64,000 nt of DNA from Odiellus spinosus (Eukaryota > Arthropoda > Arachnida > Opiliones > Phalangiidae). The position numbers and the translations under genes are program-made. The DNA is taken from NCBI GenBank assembly GCA_963920705.1, contig OY987233.1, positions 5,198,001-5,262,000 on the forward strand. The letters run 5' to 3'. Below are positions 1 to 10,295 of the stretch, piece after piece. Below the pieces are notes generated by a model, which was not told the DNA's origin, did not search any database, and saw only the letters and a program-made list of their open reading frames with translations. Numbering within the stretch: the stretch's first letter is position 1; every line of letters starts with the position of its first letter.

Positions 1-322
1 TATTATATTTCCTAAGTGGTCCATCGAAAGTCAATGTTTATTATATTTCCTAAGTGGTCCATCGAGAGTCAATGTTTATTCTATTTCCTAAGTGGTCCAT
101 CGAGAGTCAATGTTTATTATATTTCCTAAGTGGTCCGTCAAGAGTCAATGTTTGTTATAGGTGGTCCAGCGAGAGCCAATGTATATGTTTGTTATAGGTG
201 GTCCAGCGAGAGCCAATGTATATGTTTCCTAGGTGGGTCCATCGCCAGCCAATGTTTATTATATTTCCTAAGTGGTTCATCGCCAGCCAATAGGTGGTCC
301 GTCGCCAGTCAGTGTTTATCAT
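1..322. repeat. 38-bp minisatellite, clipped by window start
   Basis: About eight tandem units of roughly 38 bp, each containing CCTAAGTGGTCCATCG and then a GAGAGTCAATGTTTAT-like stretch. The first four units are nearly identical. Later ones have lost or changed the TTTCCTAA part and carry GCCAGCCAAT instead of GAGAGTCAAT. The array starts at the window edge, so its true length is unknown. The open frame inside it is a product of the repeat. Confidence 0.9.
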
Positions 323-330
323 ACAAGTGA

Positions 331-849
331 TAGGATATTAATTTTCAAAATTTCTTAACAAAGCGTCATCCCAAAGCAATAAAAATTCTGAATATTGTTT
401 TTTTAATTTATGAAAAAACTAAAAATTTAATCCATAATTAATCCTTCTAAAAAAATGTTGACAACTATTTGTAAAGTTTAATAATGGGGAAGTGTTTTGT
501 CACTAACAGAATCGAAACTAATTTATCACTCACAATCTAAAAACCCCAAAATAAAATAACAACAGAAAAAAAAAAAACACGTTGGGCTTAGAGAGGATAA
601 TTTACCTAATGAAATTATCGATTTTCAAACCTGTTTTAGGATTCGCCTACGTAACAAAAAAAGAAAAGTAAGAGCTTAGGATAATATATTGGAAAACAAA
701 AGAACCTTTTGTTGCTTTTCCCATCAATGCACTCCGGAATGAAGCAAGCTTACCTAAGTATATAGAAAACTATGTCTTGTGGCTGCACTAAAAGGAAAAC
801 TCTCATAACCAACTGGAAGATTTCGTTTCAAATAGATTCGATTCGGGTC
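331..849. other. AT-rich stretch without recognisable features
   Basis: No repeat family shared with the rest of the window and no long open frame. It holds a 12-base A run at 566-577. Probably non-coding spacer. Confidence 0.5.
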
Positions 850-1160
850 TATATGATGTAGTTTATTTCTGGAAAGGTTGGACATTCTGGATTAAGTACT
901 TTTACGAAAAATACCGCGCGAAAGCGACTTTATCACTTGTGCCAGAATGCGGGAGAATTAACTGTAGGCTCTATACAATAGCGAAATAACGTGACCATAG
1001 TGATGACGTCGTATTGCGTTATAAAATATGTATTTTTACTGTCACTGTAATTTTGTTCTATGACATATGTATATATATTTTGAATCGTTTTTTAACAATC
1101 TTTCCGAAACTTCTACTCAATTTCCATTTGGAGTTCATGAAGTATCAATGACAGCCTCAC
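850..1160 (+). mobile_element. MITE-F copy, left end missing
   Basis: Matches the copies at 8424, 15532, 35510, 42321 and 46981. Shared landmarks are GATGTAGTTTATTT, a CCGCGCGAAAGCGAC block, CTATACAATAGCGAAAT, the CATAGTGATGACGTCGTATT block and the end GACAGCCTCAC. The family terminus TGAGGCTGTCA (seen at 42321) is the inverse of this right end, so F is a terminal-inverted-repeat element. No coding capacity. The superfamily is not identified. Confidence 0.75.
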
Positions 1161-1760
1161 TTTAATTGAGAGTTATCCTTTAAATGGCAGCCGTCACATA
1201 ACTCGGCGAGATAACGGCATGCGCGTAACATTAACGAAATCTCTCTTTCAGATGAAAAGGGTTTTTATTACCCATTTCGAGTGCCACGGAATAGAATAGA
1301 ATAATGTATACCAACTATCCTAATGGGCCCTTTCCTTACGACCTGTATAAACTAGAGTAGATCAATATGTACGCAAGAATATCAAAGAACTAGAACTTCA
1401 TACACGCGCTAGCCAGAAGGTGGCGGAGTTTACCGGGGCTTTAAACCATAGAATAAAAAAGGTTTTCATCCTGGACACAAGACGTGCAGCTATCTGCCTT
1501 TCATCGTAGTTTGCAAGAGTTTTTAAATAGTGAGGGATCTTGTTCGGGCAGTTCGCTGGCGCCACTAGCGGTAAAGATGGTGGATAGTACCGCCTCTATT
1601 GGCAATAAAAGTTACTAATGACGTAGGGAGCGCGTGAAACCCTTTCTTAGTCTAAGTTTAAACCCACCTCTTGTCACGTGCACTGAATATTATGACCCAC
1701 CATTCCAGTCAAAAAGCAGCAGAGTATAAACCTAGGCCCGAGTAATCGTTTTTAAATTCG
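1161..1760. other. Low-copy sequence, no gene seen
   Basis: Less AT-rich than its surroundings and not repeated elsewhere in the window. No reading frame over about 60 codons, and no RNA gene motif recognised. Confidence 0.4.
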
Positions 1761-1761
1761 C

Positions 1762-2062
1762 ACTTCATGGCATGCTTCACGGAATGTAGCGAGGGGGCAG
1801 ACACTCGCGAACTCAGGTGTACAAACTTTTAGAACTCTTTGCACTATCAAAGCTGAACTCGGAGTTCATAAGAGTTCTAACTCAATGCACTGTCAAAGCT
1901 GAACTCAGTGAACTCAGGTGTACAGCGAATTCAAGAGTGTCTGACCCCTCGGAGTGTAGTACAGTGGAAGGCATGATAAGCGCTTCACACGAAGTGCTTC
2001 GCTAGCCTTGCACTGTACTACACTCCGTGAAGCATGCTCATCTTTGCTTCATGGGTAAATTC
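1762..2062. repeat. Compound direct/inverted repeat block
   Basis: The outer parts are inverted: GCATGCTTCACGGA near 1772 pairs with TCCGTGAAGCATGC near 2024. Inside are two direct copies of a unit of about 55 bp containing CAAAGCTGAACTC, each followed by GAGTTCA- or GTGAACTCAGG-like sequence. ACTCAGGTGTACA occurs at both ends of the direct-repeat section. The block looks like a foldback element or a rearranged palindrome. No family match elsewhere in the window. Confidence 0.6.
1951..2026. repeat. 76-nt hairpin
   Basis: GGAGTGTAGTACAGTG at 1951 pairs with CACTGTACTACACTCC ending at 2026, and the stem continues through AAGGC/GCCTT. A second small stem, GCGCTTC/GAAGTGC, sits in the loop. Near-perfect arms of 21-22 bp suggest a recent palindrome. 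It could fold as RNA if transcribed, but nothing shows that it is. Confidence 0.75.
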
Positions 2063-2290
2063 AAAGTTACAAAGCTTCGCTATGGATTTCTCTTCCCATA
2101 CCCTCTGTCGTCGACAAACTGCAGGTTGATTTTAGCGCCATCTTTGAGTCGGGATAATAAGTGGCTCCGCCTTTCCACCCCACCTGAAGACGTGAGGTCA
2201 CATGAGTATTTAGCTTCTAAAAATGTATAATTTGAACTAGGTGCGAATTTGAAATATCTTAAGCCTTGAAAATATATGTTTTTGTGGCCG

Positions 2291-2537
2291 ATTGATACCC
2301 AAGCATGAAACGCCGGCCTATTATTTTAATATTAAGACATTACAAGCACTGTTAAAGACTGAAATAATATGATTGGCCGAATTTATATTTACTTTTATTC
2401 AAACTTTACCAAACTTTAGAAATTAATTTAAACATCAAAAATGTGTCTAAAAATTGGGTAAAAATTCTCGAATACGTTTATTGGCACGGTGATTCCGAAA
2501 ATAAATTAAAAAGCTGTTAAATTTTTAATTACGAAGA
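2291..2537 (+). mobile_element. Kol-A relic, right half only
   Basis: Carries the right-hand arm of Kol-A: AAACGCCGGCCTATT, then ACATTACAAGCACTGTTAA, ATAATATGATTGG, AAATTAATTTAAACA and the start of the terminal arm. The last bases (the TCCCTTTAA end) are mutated away and the left half is absent. Confidence 0.75.
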
Positions 2538-3426
2538 TCTTTAAGTAAATATTTTCAAAATTTCTATCAGAAAATTAGTTTTATTTCTTAAATACGCGTT
2601 TGAATTCCGCTATGTACAGTGACATTTCGTCCAATAGGCGCTCGCGTTGAAGAACAGCGAGTGTTTTGATTCGTATAAATTCGTAAGGACTCGTGGGGCA
2701 AATTACCGACCTTAAAATGACCTGTAAATCATTACGAAAACTTTCCAATTGATATCTTTGAGACTTAATATTTATAACAAATTTTAAACTCTCTATCAAT
2801 CCTTACTGCATATATGATAAGAAAGTTAAGTGCGACAGAATTTGACCTTTAACCTTTTGAAAATGAAGAACCATGAATAATGCACAAGGCTACTGCTTTC
2901 GCAAAAGGAGAGGAATGTTAGAATGTGTTAGATAACTAGGGAAAAATTAAACTTTCTGCTCTTTAATATATTAATTCCTATTTCATAGAAGTGCTTGAAA
3001 GAATACCCAAAAGCTTAAGCTAGTATTTTTCTAATTTTCCTTTTGAAAAATTGTGTTTATTTAGAAAATTTAAAGTTAAAATTAAAGGGAAGGTGAAAAG
3101 GAAACATCATGTGATTTTTTTATCTAATTTTCTGCTAATTATAAGACCTATCTGCATAGATAATCATTCAGGAAATAATTCCAAATGACTGTAAAAATCA
3201 AAATAGATCCAGATTTCACTGATCTCTCCCTCCAACCAATCCTGTAACGCCCTGCCTTCCAGCGAATAAAATACTCGTGGCATGCTCTTCACCCTCCCTT
3301 TAAAGGAAATTTTAGTTCTATTAGAAATAGACCGCACACAAAATTTCACGAGCTTTTCATTTAAATATTTATATTTTGTCATTTTAAGGATAGAAAACTT
3401 ATTTTAAATATACTAATATATCTATA
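2538..3426. other. AT-rich stretch, no gene seen
   Basis: Two short minus-strand open frames of 72 codons lie here (2581-2799 and 3164-3382). Their lysine-, phenylalanine- and leucine-rich composition is what AT-rich DNA produces by chance. No repeat family recognised. Confidence 0.4.
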
Positions 3427-3811
3427 TCAAAGGTCCATCACTTTATTTGATAAAAATTAACAACGCCACGTAGCTTAATACTATCAGAAAAGGTCCATTT
3501 TACGTTTCACTTAAAAATAGTCAAAAAAGTCATCACCCCTGTCTGGCTCGAGTGGTTTGGACTCTTCCTTTATTTTTGAGTCGGGAGAGAAGAACGAAAT
3601 TTAGGCGGGCCGCGCTTGGCTATATTGTCTTCCCTGTCCGGAATATCTCCGCAGAGTGTCGCTTCCTCCGTTCACTATTTACACGGCGACTGCGGCCGCT
3701 AGAGTGTCTCGAATCAGAATCTGCCGGTACATTTACCCGGGGACCTTTGCTGATAGTATTAAGCTACGGTGCGTTGTTTACTTTCATGGAATAAAGTGAT
3801 AGACTTTCGAT
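3427..3811 (-). mobile_element. MITE-D, near full length, reverse orientation
   Basis: Ends are inverted copies of CAAAAGTCTATCACTTTAT (slightly diverged on the left). Internal landmarks are GTAGCTTAATACTATCAG, GCGGCCGCTAGAGTGTC, CTGGCTCGAGTGG and TTCACTATTTACACGG. At about 385 bp it matches the copies at 38927 and 45153. It is flanked by ATAT on both sides, but the target duplication is not settled. Its CpG- and NotI-like GCGGCCGC content stands out from the AT-rich surroundings. Confidence 0.85.
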
Positions 3812-4383
3812 ATATGTATTGATTTTTTCCTGCTCCATATCTTTTTCGCATAAAATCTTTTCCTTTTTTTCGGATAAAGTTTCGTGATAACCTTTAACTT
3901 TCAATTTAGAGTTAATTCTAAGTTTATATTTTAATTTAAACTTACACAGATTTGACATTATTTTTAGATACAGACGGCGCTAAATAATTAAATCGATATA
4001 TCTCACTAAAACCGCCTCTTGGCGCCGTAGAAAGTTGATAAACTTATCGATTGGTGGCCAGTTAGAATTATTGCGACGAAAACAAACTAATGCGTGTAAA
4101 TTCTTTAATTATAATAATTAAATATTAAAAATAAAGATAACGACGAATATTGTAAATTATTTAAAAATATATAATATAAAGATTTCATCATAAAGATGTC
4201 ACTATTGCCACGAAAAACACTACGCAATGTAACGCAAAACGCTAGAGTTTATGAACCATAAAGTACCCCTTGGGGTGGACGCATGATTATTTAATGAAAA
4301 TCAATTAACAACAGAGTTTCGACGTAAAACCCAGGTAGGCCTGTTTATCTTTTGATTCGAATTTAATCTTATATTGATAGGAG
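3812..4383. other. AT-rich spacer
   Basis: No repeat shared with the rest of the window and no credible frame. A 64-codon minus-strand frame (3764-3958) starts inside MITE-D and is lysine-rich chance sequence. Confidence 0.4.
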
Positions 4384-4769
4384 TTAAAGGGAAACTTGGA
4401 GTTAAAGGGAAACTTGGAGCTAAAAATGGAACAGCTTTAGAATTTATTTTCGGAATCACCATTCCAAAAAACGTATACAAGAATTTTAAAAACTATTTTT
4501 AGACACGTTTTTGGTGTTTAAATTAATTTCGAAAGTTTGGTAAAATTTCTATGAAAGTAAATATAAGTTCGGGCCAATCATATTATTTCAACAGCGCTTG
4601 TAATGTCCTAACATTAAAAGAAAAGGCCGGTGTTTGATGCCTAAGACCTTCAATGGGAAGAAATTCAGAATCTCCATGAATCCAGCTAAGCCTATTTTCC
4701 GGATAGGTTTTAATTTTATTTATATAGTTTAATATTAGTTAGTAAATTTTTGTTGCATTCTCCCTTTAA
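4384..4769. mobile_element. Chimeric TTAA element: Kol-A left half joined to Kol-B right half
   Basis: Begins TTAA-AGGGAAACTTGGAG (duplicated in tandem at 4384 and 4402) and follows Kol-A through GATGCCTAAGACCTT at about 4650. From CAATGGGAAGAAATTC onward it follows Kol-B to GTTGCATTCTCCCT-TTAA. Both outer ends are intact and flanked by TTAA, although they come from different families. The switch lies at the centre of both palindromes, near a shared CCTT. Confidence 0.8.
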
Positions 4770-5036
4770 ATACCTAAGAACCAAACTGCAATGACGATGC
4801 GTTCGGAGGTTCGTAGACCTACAAAAATAAATTAATATTCCCTTTATGAATAAAACCACGCAATAAGGTGGTCGTTACCTTTCTGATACACTGAATATTC
4901 AAGGTGGAATTAATTTCTTCAATTCGAAAAATTGTTATTAAAAAGAAAAATAATGAAAATATTTAGCCAGGGGCTTTTTAAAGCTTCAAAAATAAAAAAT
5001 AAAATATGAGAAAAAGGAAGAAATATTTATGGTCAA

Positions 5037-5643
5037 AAGTCTATCATTTTATACCATGAAAGTAAACAAGGCCCGTAGCTTAATACTATCAGCAAGGGTT
5101 CGGGTAAATGTACCGGCAGATTATGATTCGAGCAGTAGCCAGGGACGGAAATAAGCACAAGTCACTGGTCATTGTCCGATAAATATTCCAAAATGTCCGA
5201 TAACTTTTTATTTTTAAGAGGGGGTCACTAGATAAATGTCCGATAAAAAAGGTACTTTTTAATACAGGAAATGTAGCATTGTCTGGTAATTTTGTTAAAG
5301 GTCCGATAACTTTTGAATTTTTAAGGGGGGTTACTGGACATTTGTCCCTGGGTCAGTAGCCGTGTAAATAGTGAACGGAGGAAGCGCCACTCTTGGGAGA
5401 AATTCCGGAGTTGTGACGAAAGACAATATATATTAGCCAAGCGCGGCCCGCTTAAATTCCGTCCCTCTGTCCCGACTTAAAATATCGAGCTGAAGAGTCC
5501 AAATCACTCGAGAAAGACAGGGGTGGTGCCTTTTTTGGCTATTTTTAAGTGATGGGCTATGACGTAAAACCGAACCTTCGCTGATAGTATTAAACTACGG
5601 GGCGTTGTTTACTTTTAAGAAATAAAATGATAAACTTTTGATA
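5037..5643 (+). mobile_element. MITE-D copy split by a nested element
   Basis: Left TIR CAAAAGTCTATCA at 5037 and right TIR TGATAAACTTTTG near 5640. The internal D sequence has lost a short segment including the GCGGCCGC motif and is interrupted by the 213-bp insertion at 5141. Without the insert it is about 385 bp, like the other copies. Confidence 0.85.
5141..5353. mobile_element. hAT-like MITE nested in MITE-D
   Basis: Flanked by an exact 8-bp direct repeat CAGTAGCC (5133-5140 and 5354-5361). Ends are inverted: AGGGACGGAAA on the left and TTTGTCCCTGGGT on the right. An 8-bp target duplication with CAGGGA-type ends fits the hAT superfamily. The interior repeats GTCCGATAACTTTT and GGGGGTCACT-like units about twice. 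No coding sequence. Single copy in this window. Confidence 0.75.
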
Positions 5644-6075
5644 TGGTATAGAATTCGTTTGACCCTTTCGAAGAAGAAGCCATATGTATAAGAGCACCAA
5701 TAAATTAATTCTTCAAAAGGTCTCGGCCTCTTTTATCCGAGAAGAAAGCTCAAAAAAATATATTTCTCGAATCGGAGATTAAAAAAAAAAAAAAAAAAAA
5801 AAAAAAATGGAAAATAGATTTTCTTTTGGCGAACCTCTAAACGTACTCTTAGAGGCTGAGCGGGCCGAGCTTACGTACAATCTGATTCCAGATAAAGCGC
5901 CATAACAAAGAATGATGAAGATACATCCCCAGCGAAGCTGCCCGGCTCAGAAACGTCGGCGCCAGCTAGCTCAACCCAGCGCCAAGTACCAACGTCAAAA
6001 ACAAAAATAAAACAAGACCGACTAACGCCTCCAAATAGAAACTACACGGCCGCAAATGAAATTAATCTTTAGGAT
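5644..6075. other. Spacer with a 27-base A run
   Basis: An A27 run lies at 5781-5807, downstream of CAATAAA (about 5700). This could be the tail of an old retroposed transcript, but no target duplication or source gene is recognisable. A moderately GC-rich, CpG-containing stretch follows (5830-6050) without an open frame. Confidence 0.35.
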
Positions 6076-6250
6076 TTAAAGGGAAACTTGGAGATAAAGA
6101 TGGAACAAGCTTTTGAATTTATTTTCGGAATCACCATGCCAACAAAACATAAAAATAATTTTTTTGACACGTTTTTGGTGTTTAAATTAATTTCTAAAGT
6201 TTGGTATAAAATAAATTCTGGCCAATCATATTATTTCAGCCTTTAACAGC
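6076..6250 (+). mobile_element. Kol-A left half, truncated
   Basis: Starts at TTAA-AGGGAAACTTGGAG, continues through GGAATCACCATGCCAA, GACACGTTTTTGGTG and CCAATCATATTATTTCAGC, then stops after CTTTAACAGC. The centre and right arm are missing. Confidence 0.85.
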
Positions 6251-6472
6251 TTTTGGTCAAAAATGCGGGGCTCAAATTGGAATATTCCAAATGGAAAAAT
6301 CTTTTCCACTGTAGTCCACTTTTTGTTAAATTAAATGATCTTTTTTTTTTTAATTGATTAATTGATCTATTTTTGACCAAATTAGATTTTTCTCTCATTG
6401 GGTAAGCCGATTTATTTCGTTACTCTACGAGAGCAGATTGAAATGAGAAGTAAAACCGACGTCACACACTAA

Positions 6473-6629
6473 AGTTGCGTTCACACTTCAGACTTTGAAA
6501 GCGTTTTTATCAGTTTTGTAAAGGTCAAATTATAAAATTTTGGGGTCACACGTGTGAAACCAAATTAATGCTTTGAAAAGTCGATTTGAGCATTGAAAAC
6601 GGTTCCAAAGTGTCAAGTGTGAACGTAGA
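6473..6629. mobile_element. MITE-L, 157 bp
   Basis: Ends are inverted: AGTTGCGTTCACACTTCAGA on the left and AAGTGTGAACGTAGA on the right. The interior holds the imperfectly palindromic TTGAAAGCG and AAAACGGTTCCAAAG. It is related to the copy at 45787. Its terminal motif also resembles that of MITE-C. Flanking TAA/TTA is compatible with a short target site. Confidence 0.65.
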
Positions 6630-7432
6630 TTAGGTTAAAAACAACCTCAGGAAATAATTTAAATTGCTAAAGATTAAATTTGGCGGGAAATCAATTTGAC
6701 AAGGCCAGAAAAGAGTCAAGTGACGTGTCAACTTTTAGGTTCTCTCTTAATTAACTATTCTTAATTATTCATTTATCAAAACAGCACTAACAACAACACG
6801 CGATACAATACATCCACCAATTAAATCATAAAGCAGTTCGAAACTACGTACTACGAAAAAATAGAAAAATAAAAAAAAAAAACGCGGGAAAACTTGGCAC
6901 GAAACGCAATGTAGATAATGGACGAACTAATTTTAGGTTCCTTTTCCTCGAGCATTAAGCCTATCTCGGCATCGTTCTCTTCCTTCACTAGCTGCTCGAC
7001 TAAGAGAGCCCGTTTTATTTCTGGTAAACTGTTTTATTATTAACATCGTCGATATGAGTTTACTAGTGATTCGAAAGACTACATAATCCTTAAGCCTTTG
7101 CCGCGTTTAACTTGAAAATGAAAAGAAACATAACCTTCTAAAGTATCTTCACTTAATCACGGTAATATTCTCAACGGGATAAAATAGCCGGTCAGTACTT
7201 CTTTTCACTAGATATCCATTCCTTGATCTCCCAACAAATTGAAGAGCATAAAGAGGAACCATGCCCCCCCCCCCCCTTCCAAAAAAAAAAAAACGATAAA
7301 AAAAACCTAGCTAAATTGGATTATACCTGAGAGGATTTTAGGAGAATTACTTCTTGGTACGTTCATTTTTTTATTTAACTTTATTATTTTTTGTTTGAAA
7401 TATCTCTGTGTATCCCTTGTGTCGATTACAAT
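6630..7432. other. Spacer with C13 and A12 runs
   Basis: Mostly AT-rich. A C13 run (7264-7276) sits next to an A12 run (7281-7292). No repeat family or frame recognised. Confidence 0.4.
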
Positions 7433-8188
7433 TTAAAGGGAAACTTGGAGCTAAAAATGGAACAGCTTTTAAATTTATTTTCGTTTTTCTTGACACGTTT
7501 TTGATGTTTAAATTAATTCAAAATTAAAAAAAAAAAAAGTAAATATAAAATCGGACCAATCACATTATTTCTGCCTTCAAAAGCGCTTTTAATGGTCTAA
7601 TATTAAAAGAATAGGCCGGCGTTTCATGCCTATCAAATTCCGGCCTATTTTTTATGTTAATTAGGACATCACAAGCTCTGTTGAAGGCTGAAATCAAGAA
7701 TCCATTCAGGTTCCATAAGAATATGGGAGGGCCGCGATTCAATAACCATCCTCCCAAACTTTGTAGCAAAAGTTCGTCCGCTTCGAATCGATTTTTCAAG
7801 TAAATCGCTCCTGACCGCGCCACTAACGACCTTGACATAAAAATTTGGGCAATAAAAATGGAGCCGACCGAAAAAAGATCTAAGCGTACAAATGTTGCGA
7901 AAATTGCAGACGAACTTTTGTTACTAAGTTTGGGAGGATGGTACCAGAGGCTAAAGCTATGCTCCCATATTCTTATGGAACCTGAATGGATTCTTGCTGA
8001 AACAATATGATTGGTCCGACTTTATATTTACTTTTTTTTCCAAATTTCACCAAACTTTAGAAATTAATTTAAACACCAAAAACGTGTCTAAAAATTGTGT
8101 AAAAATTCTGGAATACGTTTCTTGACATGGTGATTCCGAAAATAAATTCAATAGCTGTTTTATTTTTAGCTACAAGTTTCAGTTTCAC
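7433..8188 (+). mobile_element. Kol-A full-length copy, interrupted by a nested foldback element
   Basis: TTAA at 7433 is followed by AGGGAAACTTGGAGC. The left arm runs to GGCCGGCGTTTCATGCC. The inverted right arm resumes after 7996 with AATATGATTGGTCCG and ends in a decayed TTTTAGCTACAAGTTTC near 8188. Arms of about 220 bp make Kol-A almost wholly palindromic. A 92-codon minus-strand frame (7560-7838) crosses the nested insertion and is not a gene. Confidence 0.85.
7695..7996. mobile_element. 302-bp foldback element K1 nested in Kol-A
   Basis: Terminal arms CAAGAATCCATTCAGGTTCC (7695) and its inverse ending GGATTCTTG (7996). The inverted similarity resumes inside with ACCATCCTCCCAAACTTTG opposite CTAAGTTTGGGAGGATGGT. 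Flanks are CTGAAAT and CTGAAAC, a 7-bp duplication with one mismatch, and they sit in the otherwise continuous Kol-A arm. No coding content. Confidence 0.85.
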
Positions 8189-8423
8189 TTTTGGCGCTAT
8201 GAGCAAAGTTAGACAACTTGTTATCTTTATTATTATTGACTTATTTGATGGATTTAGTTTTGATGTGAATTCCACAAGGAGACATTGCACTCTGTTTAAA
8301 AAAATTTGCAATTTATTTTACTGACTACTCTTTAAAGCTATTGCTTCATCCTCAGGTCGTTACTACCTCAATATATTGTAACTTATGGCAATTTTATTAA
8401 ACCTAGTGTAGTGTTTTCTTGTG

Positions 8424-8799
8424 GCTATGACGTAGTTTATTTCCGGAACGTAATTAACGACAATTTTCATACGAAAAGTAAGACTTTCTGAATTAAGTAC
8501 TTTTACGAAAGAGACGGCGCGAAAGTGACCTTATGGCTGGTGCCAGAACGCGCGAGAATCAACTGTAGGAATCTCTATACAATAGTGAAATCACGCGACC
8601 ATAGTGATGACGTCGTATTGCGGGGAATTTTAATTTTAAAATTTTCGAAAATGACGATTATAAAATATGTATTTTTACTGTCACTGTAATTTTGTTCTAT
8701 GACATATGTATACATATTTTGAATCGTTTTTTAACGATCTTTCCGAAAATGCTACTCAATTTCCATTTGAAGTTCATGAAAATCCGTGATAGCCTCATC
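8424..8799 (+). mobile_element. MITE-F copy, good right end
   Basis: Runs from CTATGACGTAGTTTATTTCC through GGCGCGAAAGTGACC, CATAGTGATGACGTCG, ATTTTTACTGTCACTG and CATTTGAAGTTCATGA to the end GATAGCCTCATC. Extra AATTTTAATTTTAAAATTTT near 8625, compared with the copy at 850, marks a subfamily. Confidence 0.8.
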
Positions 8800-9257
8800 A
8801 CTTCAATAATCGAATAATAATTACAATTACAGAAATTCCTAATTACAAAATTACCTAAGTTGATAGTTCGAAACTATGTTTGGTTTCACTTAAAGATGAG
8901 TTAACCTCACGACAAGTTTGAGGTCAAACTATAGTCGGAGGTGTGACGTTAATTACAATCATGACGCGTGAAATTTATTTTTTCTTAAATGTAAGGGAGC
9001 ATCAACGGGGGATTTACAGTTCACTACACCTAAATTAGAAATTTCTCTTGATTTTTGCCAAAATTTAAGACTCTTTCTAAAGGTTTCTACTACGCAAACA
9101 TTGTTTTTAGTACAGATACATGATCGATAAAACCAATGAATATCTATAAGGGGAAAGATGGTCAAACGTTGTCAAACCTGTCGTTAGAAAAATAAATCTT
9201 CAGCAAAGATTTTCAAGCGCGCAACTATTTCTACAATTTTTATTTTGATGCTATGAT
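8800..9257. other. Low-copy spacer
   Basis: No family shared with the rest of the window. A 68-codon minus-strand frame (8959-9165) has no recognisable motif and is probably chance. Confidence 0.4.
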
Positions 9258-9655
9258 TTAAAGATAAAATGCAACCTAACAACAAGTGATTTTTTTTTAT
9301 CGATTCCTTATCTTTTAAATAGGCCTAATTCAACAGCAAAAAATAAATTACAGACAAATATTAAACTAGAAATACATTTAAAAACTTACCCTGAAAATAG
9401 GCTTAGCTAAATTCATGGAGATCCTGAATTTCTTCGCATTGATGGGTCAGCAAAGACCCGTCGTTAAGATGAGATCCCCGTGAGACTAACAATAATATTT
9501 CATTGGTCGCTGAACCTTCAATGCGAAGAAATTCAGGGGATCTCCACGAATATTTTTCCGGGTAAGTTTTAGGATTATTTTTAGTTTAATATTTGTTTGT
9601 AATTTTTTTTGTTACTGTTGGATTAGGCCAATTTAAACGATAATGAATAGATAAG
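9258..9655 (+). mobile_element. Kol-B copy, worn ends
   Basis: TTAA (9258) is followed by a mutated AGATAAAATGCAACC. Palindromic arms are then clear: ATAGGCTTAGCT, CATGGAGATCCTGAATTTC, centre near 9470, GCGAAGAAATTCAGG, TTAGGCC and TTTAAACGATAA. The right terminus is degraded. About 400 bp. Confidence 0.8.
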
Positions 9656-10295
9656 ATGTCAGTTTAAACATTACCATGAAACATACGCGTTAATTATTGT
9701 CACCTGACACCACTACCAAAGTCTAGGTGACTCATAGATGCTACCCCTTTCAGTTGTAGACATACCCTTTCCCTTGGTGGCCTCAAGAATGATCTATAAA
9801 ATGGTTTTGATCGCGTTTGATCTAGATTAGTGACGAAATACTCGTCGATCATGCGCAGTTGATTACTAACGCCCAAAAATAGAATACGTATAGGTTACCA
9901 AGTGATGAAATGTTTTCCCTAAGTACTTCGGCTAGATCTTCCTTGATAAAACATTCTTTGATTTTCCTCATTAAAGGGTCTTATAAAGTTTCAAGAATGA
10001 TTAATTATATAATAATTGGTATTAAATTTAAACCTTAACACGTCAATTTCTAGATTCCATAAACCCATTTTTTTTTCTTTCTTGTTAGGGATGAAGGTTA
10101 AGATCATAGGGTTTAAATTTATATTAATGTCACCAGACAGAAGTTGATAATAGGAGAAGTTAGACCCTTACAAAATTTCACTCGGCATTCAAAGGGTTGG
10201 CAATATTTTTGTTATGGCATTTTGCCGGTTGAAAAACTATAACAAACATTAATTTACAACGTCTGTACCTTTTCCAGAATGTTCTTGAAGGTTTC
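9656..10295. other. AT-rich spacer
   Basis: No repeat family or open frame recognised up to the onset of the minisatellite. Confidence 0.4.

Noticed and set aside
5781-5807. A27 run as a SINE or processed-pseudogene tail
   Set aside because: No A/B box promoter, no flanking target duplication and no recognisable source sequence upstream.
7560-7838. 92-codon minus-strand frame
   Set aside because: It crosses the junction between Kol-A and the nested K1 element, so it cannot be an ancestral coding sequence.
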